Below are positions 36,033-44,947 of a DNA stretch of 64,000 nt, piece by piece. The notes under the pieces were generated by a model. That model was not told the DNA's origin, did no database searches, and saw only the letters and a list, made by a program, of their open reading frames with translations. This DNA comes from Sipunculus nudus. Its lineage: Eukaryota; Annelida; Sipuncula; Golfingiida; Sipunculidae. Within the stretch, counting starts at the first letter, position 1. Every line of letters begins with the position of its first letter. The stretch is from the NCBI GenBank assembly GCA_026874595.1, contig CM049316.1, positions 68,970,676-69,034,675 of the forward strand, in the 5' to 3' direction. Position numbers and translations under genes: made by a program.

Positions 36033-37325
36033 CTAAATAATGGACGTGTGCAACGGTGCCAACTCATGTACGTTAAAGTTTTCGTTTCTCTCGTTTAGCA
36101 ACAGGTTGTATGCCAGTATCAGGGAAAGGGCCACGTCATCCTGTGTATGATCGTGGGGCTTTCGGTCCGGCCGGAATTTCGACAGCTGCTCCGTGATCAA
36201 ATTTCTAGCGTCCAACCCGGCATGCTCAAGTGCCGAGCTGGCGAGGCTCATTGACAAACGCACGATGCGACTGTTGAATGCACTTTGAAAGAGGGACACT
36301 AAAGTTTTTTTCTGTTTGTCCAGGAAGAAACCCGCAACCTCGGCTGTCCCGAAATCCCGCACGGATTGGAGCCCAACCGTCTTGGCATCCTTCTCTGTCC
36401 TCCTCCTGTGGGTGAATTGAAACGACAGCGACCGAACCGGCCCGGCCATTTTTTTGGCGGCGTTGTGTATGAAATGACAAATCTGCACGGCCAGGTGTTC
36501 GTTGCTATTGCTTTCCACAGCGACAACAGCAGTCTTGAAACGGGACGAGTATGTCAGCGGGCACGCGTGCATATTCACAACACGCTGCAGCAGGCGCAAA
36601 ACCGCCAGCCCAATGAAAACTTCCGCTGGTACGCTGTGTTCTATCAAACGCACCTCGTCCAATCCGAGGACGACCGCCATGCGCCTGGTTTTGTTTGAGG
36701 GGACCCTGCGGGAAACACGACCGGACGGCGGAGCGCCAGGTGTGTAACGACACACGCAAGCTATTCCTGAAGCAGACACCGACACGTTGGTGGTGTAAGC
36801 TGGGTCCACGTACACAAACAATGTATCACCCAAACAATCGACATTGTTGAATGTATCCAAGTCATTCAAACCGTCTTTCATTTCTTGCAGGACAGATCGT
36901 GAAAAAAGCCCAACCTCATCCCCCGAATTCTGCCCATCCGGCTGCCCGTCGCCGCGCCCCAGACTAACGCCCATATTTTCTGTTTCGTAGCTGTGAGGTT
37001 CCAACGTGTTCATAACCGTCTTTTGTACAACGTCCGTCGTGATGTGAGGCGGCAGTGACATGACGTAGTGGTGACACGCTATGGTTTCCGGCGACTCGGC
37101 AACGCGTGGAACGTCTGCAGGACAGCTGAAGCACACGCGGTAGTAAGCAACTCCTGTCCGTTCCAACTTCAGTAAGGCGCATGTATTCTCAGCCGACGTG
37201 TTCATCGAAGATGTGAGCACCAACTTGGTCCCTCTGCGGTTCACATAAGGCAACAGGTGTGTCAACGTTTTCACAAATCCAGCTTCGTCAACATACACGA
37301 TGTCGTACGTGTGACCCCTGCCAGC
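36033..37325 (-). CDS. DNA-packaging terminase large subunit, exon 2 (Walker B and nuclease domain)
   Basis: The exon starts right after a perfect acceptor (pyrimidine-rich TTCTTTCCTCGTTTCAG, AG at 37326-37327) and encodes about 430 residues. It opens with the Walker B motif (DIVYVDEAGF), followed by the helicase-like coupling region (KLVLTSSMN). The C-terminal part is the RNase H-like nuclease: a first Asp in FVYVDPAYT, a Glu in VLGLDEVRLIEH and a DDVALSL motif near the end, the three acidic positions expected for metal binding. In herpesviruses this protein pumps DNA into capsids and cuts it at unit length. Open frame continues upstream of the acceptor to 37466 but without an ATG suited to start a protein. 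Exon 1 is at 43137-44288; both boundaries are phase 0. Confidence 0.9.
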   Translation of the reverse strand, partial: AGRGHTYDIVYVDEAGFVKTLTHLLPYVNRRGTKLVLTSSMNTSAENTCALLKLERTGVAYYRVCFSCPADVPRVAESPETIACHHYVMSLPPHITTDVVQKTVMNTLEPHSYETENMGVSLGRGDGQPDGQNSGDEVGLFSRSVLQEMKDGLNDLDTFNNVDCLGDTLFVYVDPAYTTNVSVSASGIACVCRYTPGAPPSGRVSRRVPSNKTRRMAVVLGLDEVRLIEHSVPAEVFIGLAVLRLLQRVVNMHACPLTYSSRFKTAVVAVESNSNEHLAVQICHFIHNAAKKMAGPVRSLSFQFTHRRRTEKDAKTVGLQSVRDFGTAEVAGFFLDKQKKTLVSLFQSAFNSRIVRLSMSLASSALEHAGLDARNLITEQLSKFRPDRKPHDHTQDDVALSLILAYNLLLNERNENFNVHELAPLHTSII

Positions 37326-37389
37326 CTGAAACGAACGAGGAAAGAACACGTCACTGATTATAAAAAAGGCCATGGTGGCGACACAACAA

Positions 37390-37397
37390 TATAAAAG
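37390..37397 (+). promoter_or_regulatory. TATA box of the 83-aa gene
   Basis: TATAAAAG 49 bp upstream of ATG 37446. Confidence 0.65.
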
Positions 37398-37445
37398 CAC
37401 GTGAGTGCGCAGATTCATCAGACACATATTCAAAAGGGAGGGTGG

Positions 37446-37697
37446 ATGGCTCAAGGCACCGAACACACTTTAGACGAGTTAGAGGACTTGGTGAGTAGCT
37501 GGGAACAAGCACTGCTCGTGAGCACGCCACAACAGATCATAGACCGGTTACACGAGAACTGCTTTATGGTACACGAGCATGTTCGGGATGAGGGAACGTG
37601 TGATACGAGAAGATGTGACATCGTCTTAAAAGCGTTATCCTCCCTTGTGATGTCTGCTTACTACGATATATGCACCACTCACAGTGACCGCATCTGA
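37446..37697 (+). CDS. Small helical protein, 83 aa
   Basis: Start at ATG 37446 (MAQGTEHTLDEL), fixed by the TATA box; the longer frame begins with GTG. The sequence is almost all helix-forming (LDELEDLVSSWEQALL, QQIIDRLHENCFMVHEHV, IVLKALSSLVMSAYYDI). It lies just after the terminase acceptor site, on the opposite strand. Size and position are compatible with a small packaging accessory or capsid protein, but nothing proves that. Confidence 0.6.
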   Translation: MAQGTEHTLDELEDLVSSWEQALLVSTPQQIIDRLHENCFMVHEHVRDEGTCDTRRCDIVLKALSSLVMSAYYDICTTHSDRI

Positions 37698-37803
37698 CAA
37701 CAAAAACCTATCGCACCTCTGGGGTGCCAATCAGCTGAGAATATAAATGATCATACACATTTTAGGTATTTTATGGCAACATATATGACAGGGTACCCCA
37801 CTC

Positions 37804-38637
37804 ATGAAAGCAAAAGGCAAGAGTAAAGGGAGACCCCAGAGGTACAATCCGTGTTACTCAACGAACGCTTCGCGATGCCGTTTCAGACGTCCGCCAGACC
37901 ACTACGTTTTTTTGTTAAACACCGTTGCCAAAACAAGGTCTCCCCCGGCTTTGTTCCACTGCATCACGCACGGACGCCTCCATGCCTGTTTCAAAACAGG
38001 GGACCAGCACCCGGACAGCGGTAGCGACCCTTGCCCTGGCGTGGAGATGACGGCAGACGGTGATATGGTGTGTGTGGCATCAGGGATGCCGAGCGGAGCC
38101 AAGATATATGAAACGTGTCCGCGTGAGGACGAGTTTCCCCGGCACGGGACAGAGAATGACGCACCGGTCATATCTACAGGTGATGGGAACGGCCAAACAT
38201 GTGCGACCCATGTTTTCCAACAAGACCACATGGCGACGTACACGTGGGAAAAACAACAGTCAGCCGACCGTGACGAACTCCTAAGGGTAGAGCCACGTCC
38301 GGAATTCGTTATGGCGGTAATAGCCCGACCCGTCACGGTGTACAACTTTTCACTTGTTGATCAGCTCCTGTTCAGTCGATACACCGAGACTGACGCGCTT
38401 CTGCACGATTACGTGTCAAGCAAAGTGTCACACCCATCCCAAGACGACACGAAACATGTGAAATACGAGTGTTACAAGGCCCTGTCTCGGCTGTCACCCA
38501 ACCTTCGTCCGTCGTACGGTGAATGCTCCCGCGCATGGTGCTCTGCAGTGGAATCTCTCACTTCGTCGGAAAAGGACTCGACCAGGGGATCCCGGACAAT
38601 CGATGAATTGAAAAAAAATACCTCGCCACACATATGA
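37804..38637 (+). CDS. Unknown protein with a Cys/His metal-binding pattern, 277 aa
   Basis: Start at ATG 37804 (MKAKGKSKGRPQRY), with a basic N-terminus. Residues about 50-95 hold a set of Cys and His: FHCITHGRLHAC, then a Cys, then MVCVASG. A pattern of Cys, H-x-C, Cys and C-x-x-S-G recalls the beta- and gammaherpesvirus UL92-type late-transcription proteins, but this is only a loose resemblance. The C-terminal 110 residues look helical (NFSLVDQLLFSRYTETDALLHDYV, CYKALSRLSPNL). No membrane segment is seen. Nested in the terminase intron on the opposite strand; its stop overlaps the start of the next gene by four bases. Confidence 0.7.
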   Translation: MKAKGKSKGRPQRYNPCYSTNASRCRFRRPPDHYVFLLNTVAKTRSPPALFHCITHGRLHACFKTGDQHPDSGSDPCPGVEMTADGDMVCVASGMPSGAKIYETCPREDEFPRHGTENDAPVISTGDGNGQTCATHVFQQDHMATYTWEKQQSADRDELLRVEPRPEFVMAVIARPVTVYNFSLVDQLLFSRYTETDALLHDYVSSKVSHPSQDDTKHVKYECYKALSRLSPNLRPSYGECSRAWCSAVESLTSSEKDSTRGSRTIDELKKNTSPHI

Positions 38638-38900
38638 GACATGCAGTATCAGACATGAACCGGGGCAAACAAAGGAATGCCATGTGGATCTACGACCATC
38701 CGGCGTCAACGTCTAGCCAGCTTACAGCAGGTGTGGCTGGACAGGTCACCACGCAGGACGTCGAAGGCGGCGGGTGTAACCACATCACGTACACTGCTTA
38801 TGACCCAGTGACCGGTATGAATGTATCCAGGTGTCCAAAATATAGGTATTTTACGCCGATGCTACCCAAGCCCTGCATACCACATCGCCAGCGTTTATGA
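38634..38900 (+). CDS. Small protein of unknown function, 88 aa
   Basis: ATG 38634 overlaps the previous stop as ATGA. A second ATG is at 38655. The sequence (HPASTSSQLTAGVAG, GGGCNHITYTAYDPVTG) has normal composition but no known motif, and ends Pro/Arg-rich. The tight overlap suggests co-expression with the upstream gene. Confidence 0.5.
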   Translation: MRHAVSDMNRGKQRNAMWIYDHPASTSSQLTAGVAGQVTTQDVEGGGCNHITYTAYDPVTGMNVSRCPKYRYFTPMLPKPCIPHRQRL

Positions 38901-39006
38901 AGCCGTCTGTGTCTATAATCCACAGTTACTCTAAGTCCCCTGTTTCCATTTTGTCAACTGTCACCGTGGAAGCTACGTGAAAACCGTTTAAGCTTACCTG
39001 AAGGCG

Positions 39007-39765
39007 TCACACAGCTAGCTCATTTAGTGTCAAATGGGGAACATGCAAAAGCATGTGACTCAGGACAGTAGTTCCGTCTTCGGACAACATGAAAGCTGAG
39101 TCTTCACAGCTGTTCAGGACACGGCGCGCCGTGTTGGAATGGCCGAGTGACACAGGTGTGGGTTTGCAATGGAAACGGCACGCTTCTGCCACCAGCCTCA
39201 TGAAACACCCGAAAGCAGCGTATGCAGACACCATCCAACGGTCGCGCATTGTTACAGTGCATACGTCGACCTCTCCTCTCGCAGCTCGCATATCTTCATT
39301 CGCCTTATCGATTGCATCCACCAACCGCTGTACCTCGGAATATTTCAGGTAGCACAGGTCGCGTAAACCTTCGATCAAACACGAAAACCTCGTACAACTG
39401 ATCATGAATGTATGGCTATGCGGGACCTCTTTTGACATCAGAAATCGTCTCACGAAATATACAGCCGCCAAACGGATGCAGATGTAGTTGTACAAACGCA
39501 GGCATTCTTGGTCTGCATGCAAAGCGTCAGGGATTCCAGGACTTCCAAATAAAAAAGTGCAGATACTTTCGTCGCTGTGTAAGCTCAACGAAGGTAACAA
39601 CACACTGGATAGAATCTTTCCGTCCACGTTATTGAGCGTTTCAGCCACATCAGGGACGGTGGGCGACCGTTTCTTGTCTAGCCGAAGAAAACCCGCGCCT
39701 CGTTGCAGTTCAAGCTGCCTCCTGACATCTAGTGGCATACATTCCTCCAAAGGTACCCTATCCAT
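39007..39765 (-). CDS. Unknown protein, 252 aa
   Basis: Start at ATG 39765 (MDRVPLEECMPLD). Mostly helical and Cys-containing, with two long helices (LRLYNYICIRLAAVYFVRRFL and SEVQRLVDAIDKANEDMRAARG) and a Cys/Phe-rich stretch (YAAFGCFMRLVAEACRFHC). Although some helices are hydrophobic, none is a clear membrane anchor. It is the only gene inside the terminase intron on the same strand as terminase, so it must have its own promoter. No family is recognised. Confidence 0.7.
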   Translation of the reverse strand: MDRVPLEECMPLDVRRQLELQRGAGFLRLDKKRSPTVPDVAETLNNVDGKILSSVLLPSLSLHSDESICTFLFGSPGIPDALHADQECLRLYNYICIRLAAVYFVRRFLMSKEVPHSHTFMISCTRFSCLIEGLRDLCYLKYSEVQRLVDAIDKANEDMRAARGEVDVCTVTMRDRWMVSAYAAFGCFMRLVAEACRFHCKPTPVSLGHSNTARRVLNSCEDSAFMLSEDGTTVLSHMLLHVPHLTLNELAV

Positions 39766-39964
39766 ATTTGGACTACTTCAGCGGAAACGTCTGCGAGACA
39801 TACTCGTTACGTTTTACCGTTTAGTTGACATTACTGAATAAGCTACCACCACCGCAAATAACATATAGTTCATTTCATGCGGTGGTAACCCGTCACCCGT
39901 TGGGGGATCCCTTAGTAAAAACCCGTTCGGGAAAGCCCCCCACCGATGAAAACCTCAAACAACC

Positions 39965-40420
39965 ATGGCTGCAAAAGACCTATGTGATCCACATACCGGA
40001 CCAGCAGTGACCAGGCCATTTGAGGATTGCTATGAACCGATATGGAGAACAGCCGCAGGAGCCCCGGCGTCCATGTTTCTGTACCTACACCACCGTCGCG
40101 TTGACGAAGTTTTTTGGATACGCTTGGTGACCCATTACATGTCAGCCCGTGATCACAGATGGCATAACCGCTACACAGAAATCAAACCAAGGAACATGTT
40201 CTACGATACATTAGTGGGAGGCACGGTCATAGAACTGGACATGCCACGGCCAGACCTTGTATCGTATAGCAGGGAGCCCGGTTCTTCAGTGGAGCTGACA
40301 GATTGGCTGGACATCTTGTTCATTGACAACGATAACGGTCCCAATGACACGCTGGACAGAGTTACCGTGCCTGTACATTTCATTTGTCAAGCGTCACGTG
40401 CATGTTCAACGAGTGGCTAA
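39965..40420 (+). CDS. Unknown protein, 151 aa
   Basis: Start at ATG 39965 (MAAKDLCDPHTG). A compact domain with aromatic strands (MFLYLHHRRVDEVFWIRLVTHYM) and an acidic segment (LDILFIDNDNGPNDT). Its last 19 bases overlap the start of the next gene in another frame. Either these are two genes with a short overlap or one ancestral gene split by a frameshift; the good protein quality of both sides does not decide this. Confidence 0.6.
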   Translation: MAAKDLCDPHTGPAVTRPFEDCYEPIWRTAAGAPASMFLYLHHRRVDEVFWIRLVTHYMSARDHRWHNRYTEIKPRNMFYDTLVGGTVIELDMPRPDLVSYSREPGSSVELTDWLDILFIDNDNGPNDTLDRVTVPVHFICQASRACSTSG

Positions 40421-41535
40421 TCCACGCCCGTTCCTTGAAAGCGCTGGAAAAACTACCTGGTACAGAGGCAGGTGCGCAAACCACCGAAAGTGAAATGAGT
40501 GCCATTCCCGGAGAGACCGTGTCCGCAGCAGTGAATTTACGAAGCGTACTGAACCAGTTTTACGATGCTAATCCTGCCCCGGAAGACCAAACCACGTCTG
40601 CAGAAATGCAAGCCTTAACACCTGAACACACCTGCATGCGACTCATCTGCCATTGGGAACCGGCTGTACCTGCAACAGAGGAAGGCAGGAGGCGATCCGT
40701 GGCCGTAATGCTGTTATCTCACATGCACAATTACGGACAGGTGTTTTCAGAACGGCAGATGGACCCGGCGAGCACGGGGACGTACAAGTGCGGGATCGAG
40801 GACAAAATCTTCCGAGTGCTGACCTCAGTTAGCCTCCCCATGCTGAGCAGAATGTTTGACCAGGTGGATGACATAAACGTCATTCTAACATGGTGCGCTA
40901 ACGTTTCAATTTGTCCGGACGTGCATGATACATTATCCCAGCAGATCGCGCTTTACGCCGGATGGTTGACAGTTCGCGACAGCTGTACAGTGCCCGGTGT
41001 GACCGATCCACTTATGAGGGCTTTTTCGCACATGAACCCTGTGGCGTTGGTACTGATATTCAGGAGGGTGATCAGTCGCCTGAGGGGGGAATGCGGACAG
41101 GTAAAGTTGCGTTTCAATAAAGGACTTGGCGCAAGGTTGCAGTCCGCCGTTGAGTGGTATATGGACGGCCGTCGGACAAACCCAGACGTCCCTTATTACT
41201 TGCAAGTTCATTTTTATGGGGCTGGTGTGCATAACGGAACGGTACGCTTCATGGAGCCTGTGTGGTATTTTACATTCAAAGGACCGCACGGCGGCCAACA
41301 ACATTCTGACGAATGTTCCATGTGGATTAACGTGAGTGAACCAAATGACTTGGTGTTCCTCTGTCCCAACAAGCACTCGCGTTTGACACGACATTACGTT
41401 CCGGGGGGCATCCCAGTGGAATGGCGTTACCCCGGAATGATGGAAGAACTGCTGCAAAGGCTTTCGTACCCTCTGGATCTGCTGATCGAATTCATCGGTT
41501 TCACGCTGGTGGAACCTATACCTGTATTGTATTGA
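40402..41535 (+). CDS. Unknown protein, 377 aa
   Basis: Start at ATG 40402 (MFNEWLIHARSL), since the frame upstream begins with TTG. The N-terminal third is helical and acidic; the centre has hydrophobic helices (VALVLIFRRVISRLRG); the C-terminal third is strand-rich with many aromatics (PYYLQVHFYGAGVHNG, VWYFTFKGPHGG). No enzyme motif, signal peptide or membrane anchor is seen. Nested in the terminase intron. Capsid triplex proteins have a similar size, but I have no sequence evidence for that. Confidence 0.75.
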   Translation: MFNEWLIHARSLKALEKLPGTEAGAQTTESEMSAIPGETVSAAVNLRSVLNQFYDANPAPEDQTTSAEMQALTPEHTCMRLICHWEPAVPATEEGRRRSVAVMLLSHMHNYGQVFSERQMDPASTGTYKCGIEDKIFRVLTSVSLPMLSRMFDQVDDINVILTWCANVSICPDVHDTLSQQIALYAGWLTVRDSCTVPGVTDPLMRAFSHMNPVALVLIFRRVISRLRGECGQVKLRFNKGLGARLQSAVEWYMDGRRTNPDVPYYLQVHFYGAGVHNGTVRFMEPVWYFTFKGPHGGQQHSDECSMWINVSEPNDLVFLCPNKHSRLTRHYVPGGIPVEWRYPGMMEELLQRLSYPLDLLIEFIGFTLVEPIPVLY

Positions 41536-41624
41536 AGCATGCCGGTCAGCCGGCCGACATGTATTATTTGTGTTAACGTTGTCGCTGAACTGTGGGCGGC
41601 ACAGCTGCTCTGTCAGACGCCAAA

Positions 41625-42887
41625 ATGGTGGACGTTATAGACAAATTCTCGAGGCCTTCGTTTTCGGCGCCAGGTGACGTGTTTCTGGTGACAGACGTGT
41701 CAGGTGATACGCGTATATGCAGACCCCGTTCACAGACAGTGAACGTATTCTACGGCCTCAACTGCAAGACAGGCGCGTCATCACTATGCGTTGTGAACAA
41801 GACCCACATTTACATCTTGAGCGACCTACAGGGTAACGCAGACGAACACAGTATAGTTCCCGTAAGAATAGAACTGAACGGACGCGCACATGTGATGCCC
41901 GCCAGAGGATACCACCAGATTTGCAGAATTTGGCTCTGCGCACCGTACAGAACGGGAAACCGTGTGACCCTCCCTGAAAACACCGTAGGCAGCATACTGG
42001 GCATTACCGACAGAGAGTGTATCACCTGGCTACAGAGTCGGACGTTGGCCAACAGCCATGTTGTGCACCCCAGTTGGCTGTTCGTTCACGGGAGGGGGAA
42101 AGGAAAGTACGCCGGATTTGCAGAGATCGATAACATCCCTGTTTACACAAACAAAACCAACCCGTCAGATGTAACCGATATAATGGCCAGAACAGGTCCG
42201 CAGTTGTTTTATCAAGCTAGCTGTAAAAGCTTTTGGACGTACTTTTGTGACAACGGCGCAGCGACGGGCGCCGTACCTGCAGTGCCGCCAGCCCTAGTGA
42301 AGCATTCACTTTTCACGTCTTGCATGGGTGAACAGTCAGAAGATGAAACGTATTCACACAACGGGTGGGGTGGCCCGCAAGCTGCCGTACAGTGTCTTTG
42401 CGCATCTCTCCAGGCGGGTTGGTGTGGCCCAACAGAGACGCCTGTGGAGGCAGGGAACCCTAACCGCTTTGTGCGGGTTTCGTGTGTGTCACAACACAAG
42501 AACTCGGCCATGTCAGGATGGTTAGGTAACCTGTGCAACCGTGTTACAGCAGGCAGGCGTGCTGCCCCAGGGAGTACGTACACGCGTGTCAGCAGGCAGA
42601 TAGCTGACGCAGAGAAGGACATGTCAAAGCATGGCATTGACAGGATGCTAGAGGAAAGGAGTACCACATGCAAGTTCAAATTGCAGACTGCTGTACCGGA
42701 ACTGTCCGATCCAAACACACCGTCGCAGTCAGAACAGAACCGTCGTGCGGGTAGCGTTTGCATTGACCTGCCGCAAAACATATGGGAACTTAAACAACTG
42801 GACGATGAATACGTGTTGTATATGTGTGCTAGCTGTGGTTTGTGGCGCGACCTGCTGAAAGGTCGCACAAATTATTTTACCATGTGA
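41625..42887 (+). CDS. Unknown protein, 420 aa
   Basis: Start at ATG 41625 (MVDVIDKFSRP); the longer frame begins with GTG. The first 150 residues look like a beta-rich domain (TVNVFYGLNCKTGASSLCVV, HIYILSDLQG). A Gly/Lys turn (HGRGKGKYAGF) resembles one in the 53558-54274 protein (IRGKGKGKLNRF), perhaps by chance. The centre is Cys-rich (QCLCASLQAGWCG) and the C-terminus has CASCGLW. Last nested gene in the terminase intron, ending about 250 bp before the donor site. An ATTAAA at 42940-42945 may be its poly(A) signal. Confidence 0.75.
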   Translation: MVDVIDKFSRPSFSAPGDVFLVTDVSGDTRICRPRSQTVNVFYGLNCKTGASSLCVVNKTHIYILSDLQGNADEHSIVPVRIELNGRAHVMPARGYHQICRIWLCAPYRTGNRVTLPENTVGSILGITDRECITWLQSRTLANSHVVHPSWLFVHGRGKGKYAGFAEIDNIPVYTNKTNPSDVTDIMARTGPQLFYQASCKSFWTYFCDNGAATGAVPAVPPALVKHSLFTSCMGEQSEDETYSHNGWGGPQAAVQCLCASLQAGWCGPTETPVEAGNPNRFVRVSCVSQHKNSAMSGWLGNLCNRVTAGRRAAPGSTYTRVSRQIADAEKDMSKHGIDRMLEERSTTCKFKLQTAVPELSDPNTPSQSEQNRRAGSVCIDLPQNIWELKQLDDEYVLYMCASCGLWRDLLKGRTNYFTM

Positions 42888-43136
42888 AATCATAGTGTGT
42901 TTCATTGTAAGAATCACTGCTGTATTTACAACAATGATTATTAAAAGTATATAACAAGCGATAACACTGGCGTGAGCATTTTTAATATGTGTAACCTCTG
43001 CCACGGACGTTCATGTGTCATATGAAAGATACTAATAATCATTGCACGTTATCATTCTTTATTCACATCATCCCTCCCTTCCCTCACACACATCCATGCG
43101 ACCCAGTGGCTTTATCCCAGCTACAGTTATACTTAC

Positions 43137-44288
43137 ATTTTGATTCCCCAAGCTGAGGAAAAACATTTCCGTGTGTAACCCGTTTTCAAAATGTATCGCC
43201 AACTTCGGTTCATACATAGGATTATGCTGATTGACGGTGGTTCGGAAACGTAGTTTGGCTTTGGCGTCCAAATGATCGAGTATCAGCTGCATGGAGTTGA
43301 CGTGTTGCACAGTATCTGCCTTTACCTTACGGCTGAGATCATGCGAACACGAAAAATATGCAAACCGCATATCAGTCGCCCGCATGCCCGCCGCCAGCGT
43401 GACCTGTGTGATGTATGTTTTGCCCATGCGCCTGGGAACGAGGGCCACGCATATATTTGACGTCCGGCTTTCGGTCATAACACGCCGGCTGTATCCTCCC
43501 GCTATGAAAAATCGTTTGATGATCCGCTGCAACATGTGGTTGTGCTCCGGCGCACGCGCTGCGGCAGAAAAGGCGACGATATGCATAACCATGAGACCCT
43601 GAAACGGTTCAAGAACGATGTCTTTGTATTTAAAAAACAAATGTAACAAACTAAGCCAGTTGAGCACCGCTCGCGTTTCAGTGTTCTGCCACACGCTTTC
43701 ATCCAAAGCCAGCCTGTCTGAGGGAGACACTGGTCGCAACCGTGAAGACATCCCGGTCACAGAGTGTTTCATCCAGTCGTGCAATTCAAACAGGGTCATG
43801 GGTATCTGTGAAGCCAGGGGAATGCAGACGTGCGCATGGTTCTGGCGAACTCCCGCTTCTGTGTTGAGCCATATGTCAGTGAAACTGCGTGATGACGGAC
43901 TACGGTTATGCGAGTCAAACTCCTTGTACAAGTCGTCCGCTTTGCCATTTTGGAGCAGTTCGGCATTGCCCTGTAACCGGCAAACACCCGACCTCCAGAA
44001 CAGGTAATCGTCGAACACATCATCCACCACCCAAGAGAACAGTGGGTGTCTCAAAGTGCAGTCAGGGACGTCACGCACTAAAGGGTGTTGGTTGACCTGC
44101 CATTCCCTGGGGCGGTATGCAGTGATAGGGTAAACCCGTGGCGCGGTGTTCCACGCTTCACTCTCGCGATCATTATGTGTGATGTCACGATTGCTGCCGC
44201 GAACAGCCGTCTGCCCTTCTGTCTTCTGTGATTTTTTCCGATTTTGAACAGACCCGTAGGTTTGTCCGGTTATGCCCCTGACATCCAT
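43137..44288 (-). CDS. DNA-packaging terminase large subunit, exon 1 (ATPase N-terminal part, Walker A)
   Basis: Start at ATG 44288 (MDVRGITGQTYG). The exon encodes 384 residues and ends at a consensus donor (AAT|GTAAGT, 43131-43136). The Walker A motif is RRMGKTYIT (about residues 305-315), preceded by strand VALVP, and is followed by FAYFSCSHDLSRKVKADTV, the conserved segment after Walker A in herpesvirus and T4-type terminases. The N-terminal 200 residues are specific to this lineage. Beyond the donor the frame adds only 23 unlike residues before a stop. With exon 2 the protein would have about 814 residues, within the family's usual range. TATATATG at 44348-44355 is the likely TATA box. 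Confidence 0.9.
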
Positions 44289-44347
44289 GAGGACGCATCA
44301 ACGTTGAATATACAATGACAGGTTATGTGTCTGTCCAATCCATGTTA

Positions 44348-44355
44348 CATATATA
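44348..44355 (-). promoter_or_regulatory. TATA box of the terminase gene
   Basis: TATATATG on the minus strand, 60 bp upstream of ATG 44288. Confidence 0.6.
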
Positions 44356-44875
44356 TCAAATAAACGTGTACACGGGTATACCATCACAAGGTCAGTCCAC
44401 CGTGTAAGAAAACGGCCATACGCGACAGACAGTCTGAACTATACGCCTTTTCACCGGTGCAGTCGCACCTATTACAAAGCGCACGTGCGGTGCACTGACC
44501 TGGTTTTCTCCGTGTCTCATAAATTATCAGGGTTTACGTCAGACCTGTTTTTTTGTGCCTGAACACTCGCCGCCGTCTAGACAAAACAGGCATGTCACGG
44601 CACGTTCCCAAGGCCGACGTGCCGCAGCCCCCCCCCCCCCCATACATACGAGTAGTTTCGTTGCGCAACAACAACACACGTGCACATGATGGTCACGTGC
44701 ACACTAGAGTGCCCTATCACTTTCGAATGCAAGTGGCAACCTGTTTGGGACACTGACCTTGGAAACGTGTCATGCCTGAACATGTTTTTGTCGAACGGTC
44801 ATTGACAGAAGAAGGTCGTGTGCAACGTCGCAGAAAAACGCTGATGTAACCACACGCACTGTCCATATAAAGGAT
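44356..44875. other. Divergent promoter region between terminase and the first IAP gene
   Basis: No gene supported. It contains a poly-C run at about 44631-44641 and several CACGTG-type E-boxes (for example near 44678 and 44694). Confidence 0.5.
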
Positions 44876-44882
44876 AGTACGT
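44876..44882 (+). promoter_or_regulatory. TATA box of IAP gene 1
   Basis: TATAAAG about 70 bp upstream of ATG 44948. Confidence 0.65.
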
Positions 44883-44947
44883 GACGAGGCAGCATTGAAT
44901 GCACCAGACATTCTTGTAGACGTGTTGTTCCGAATTAAGTGATCGGG

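Larger units (their letters stand above)
37326..43136 (-). other. Terminase intron (5811 bp) holding seven nested genes
   Basis: The donor GTAAGT is at 43131-43136 and the acceptor TTTCAG ends at 37326, both on the minus strand. Joining at these sites keeps the frame and links Walker A to Walker B in the expected order. Six nested genes are on the plus strand and one (39007-39765) on the minus. Vertebrate alphaherpesvirus UL15 likewise has an intron with opposite-strand genes. Confidence 0.88.
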
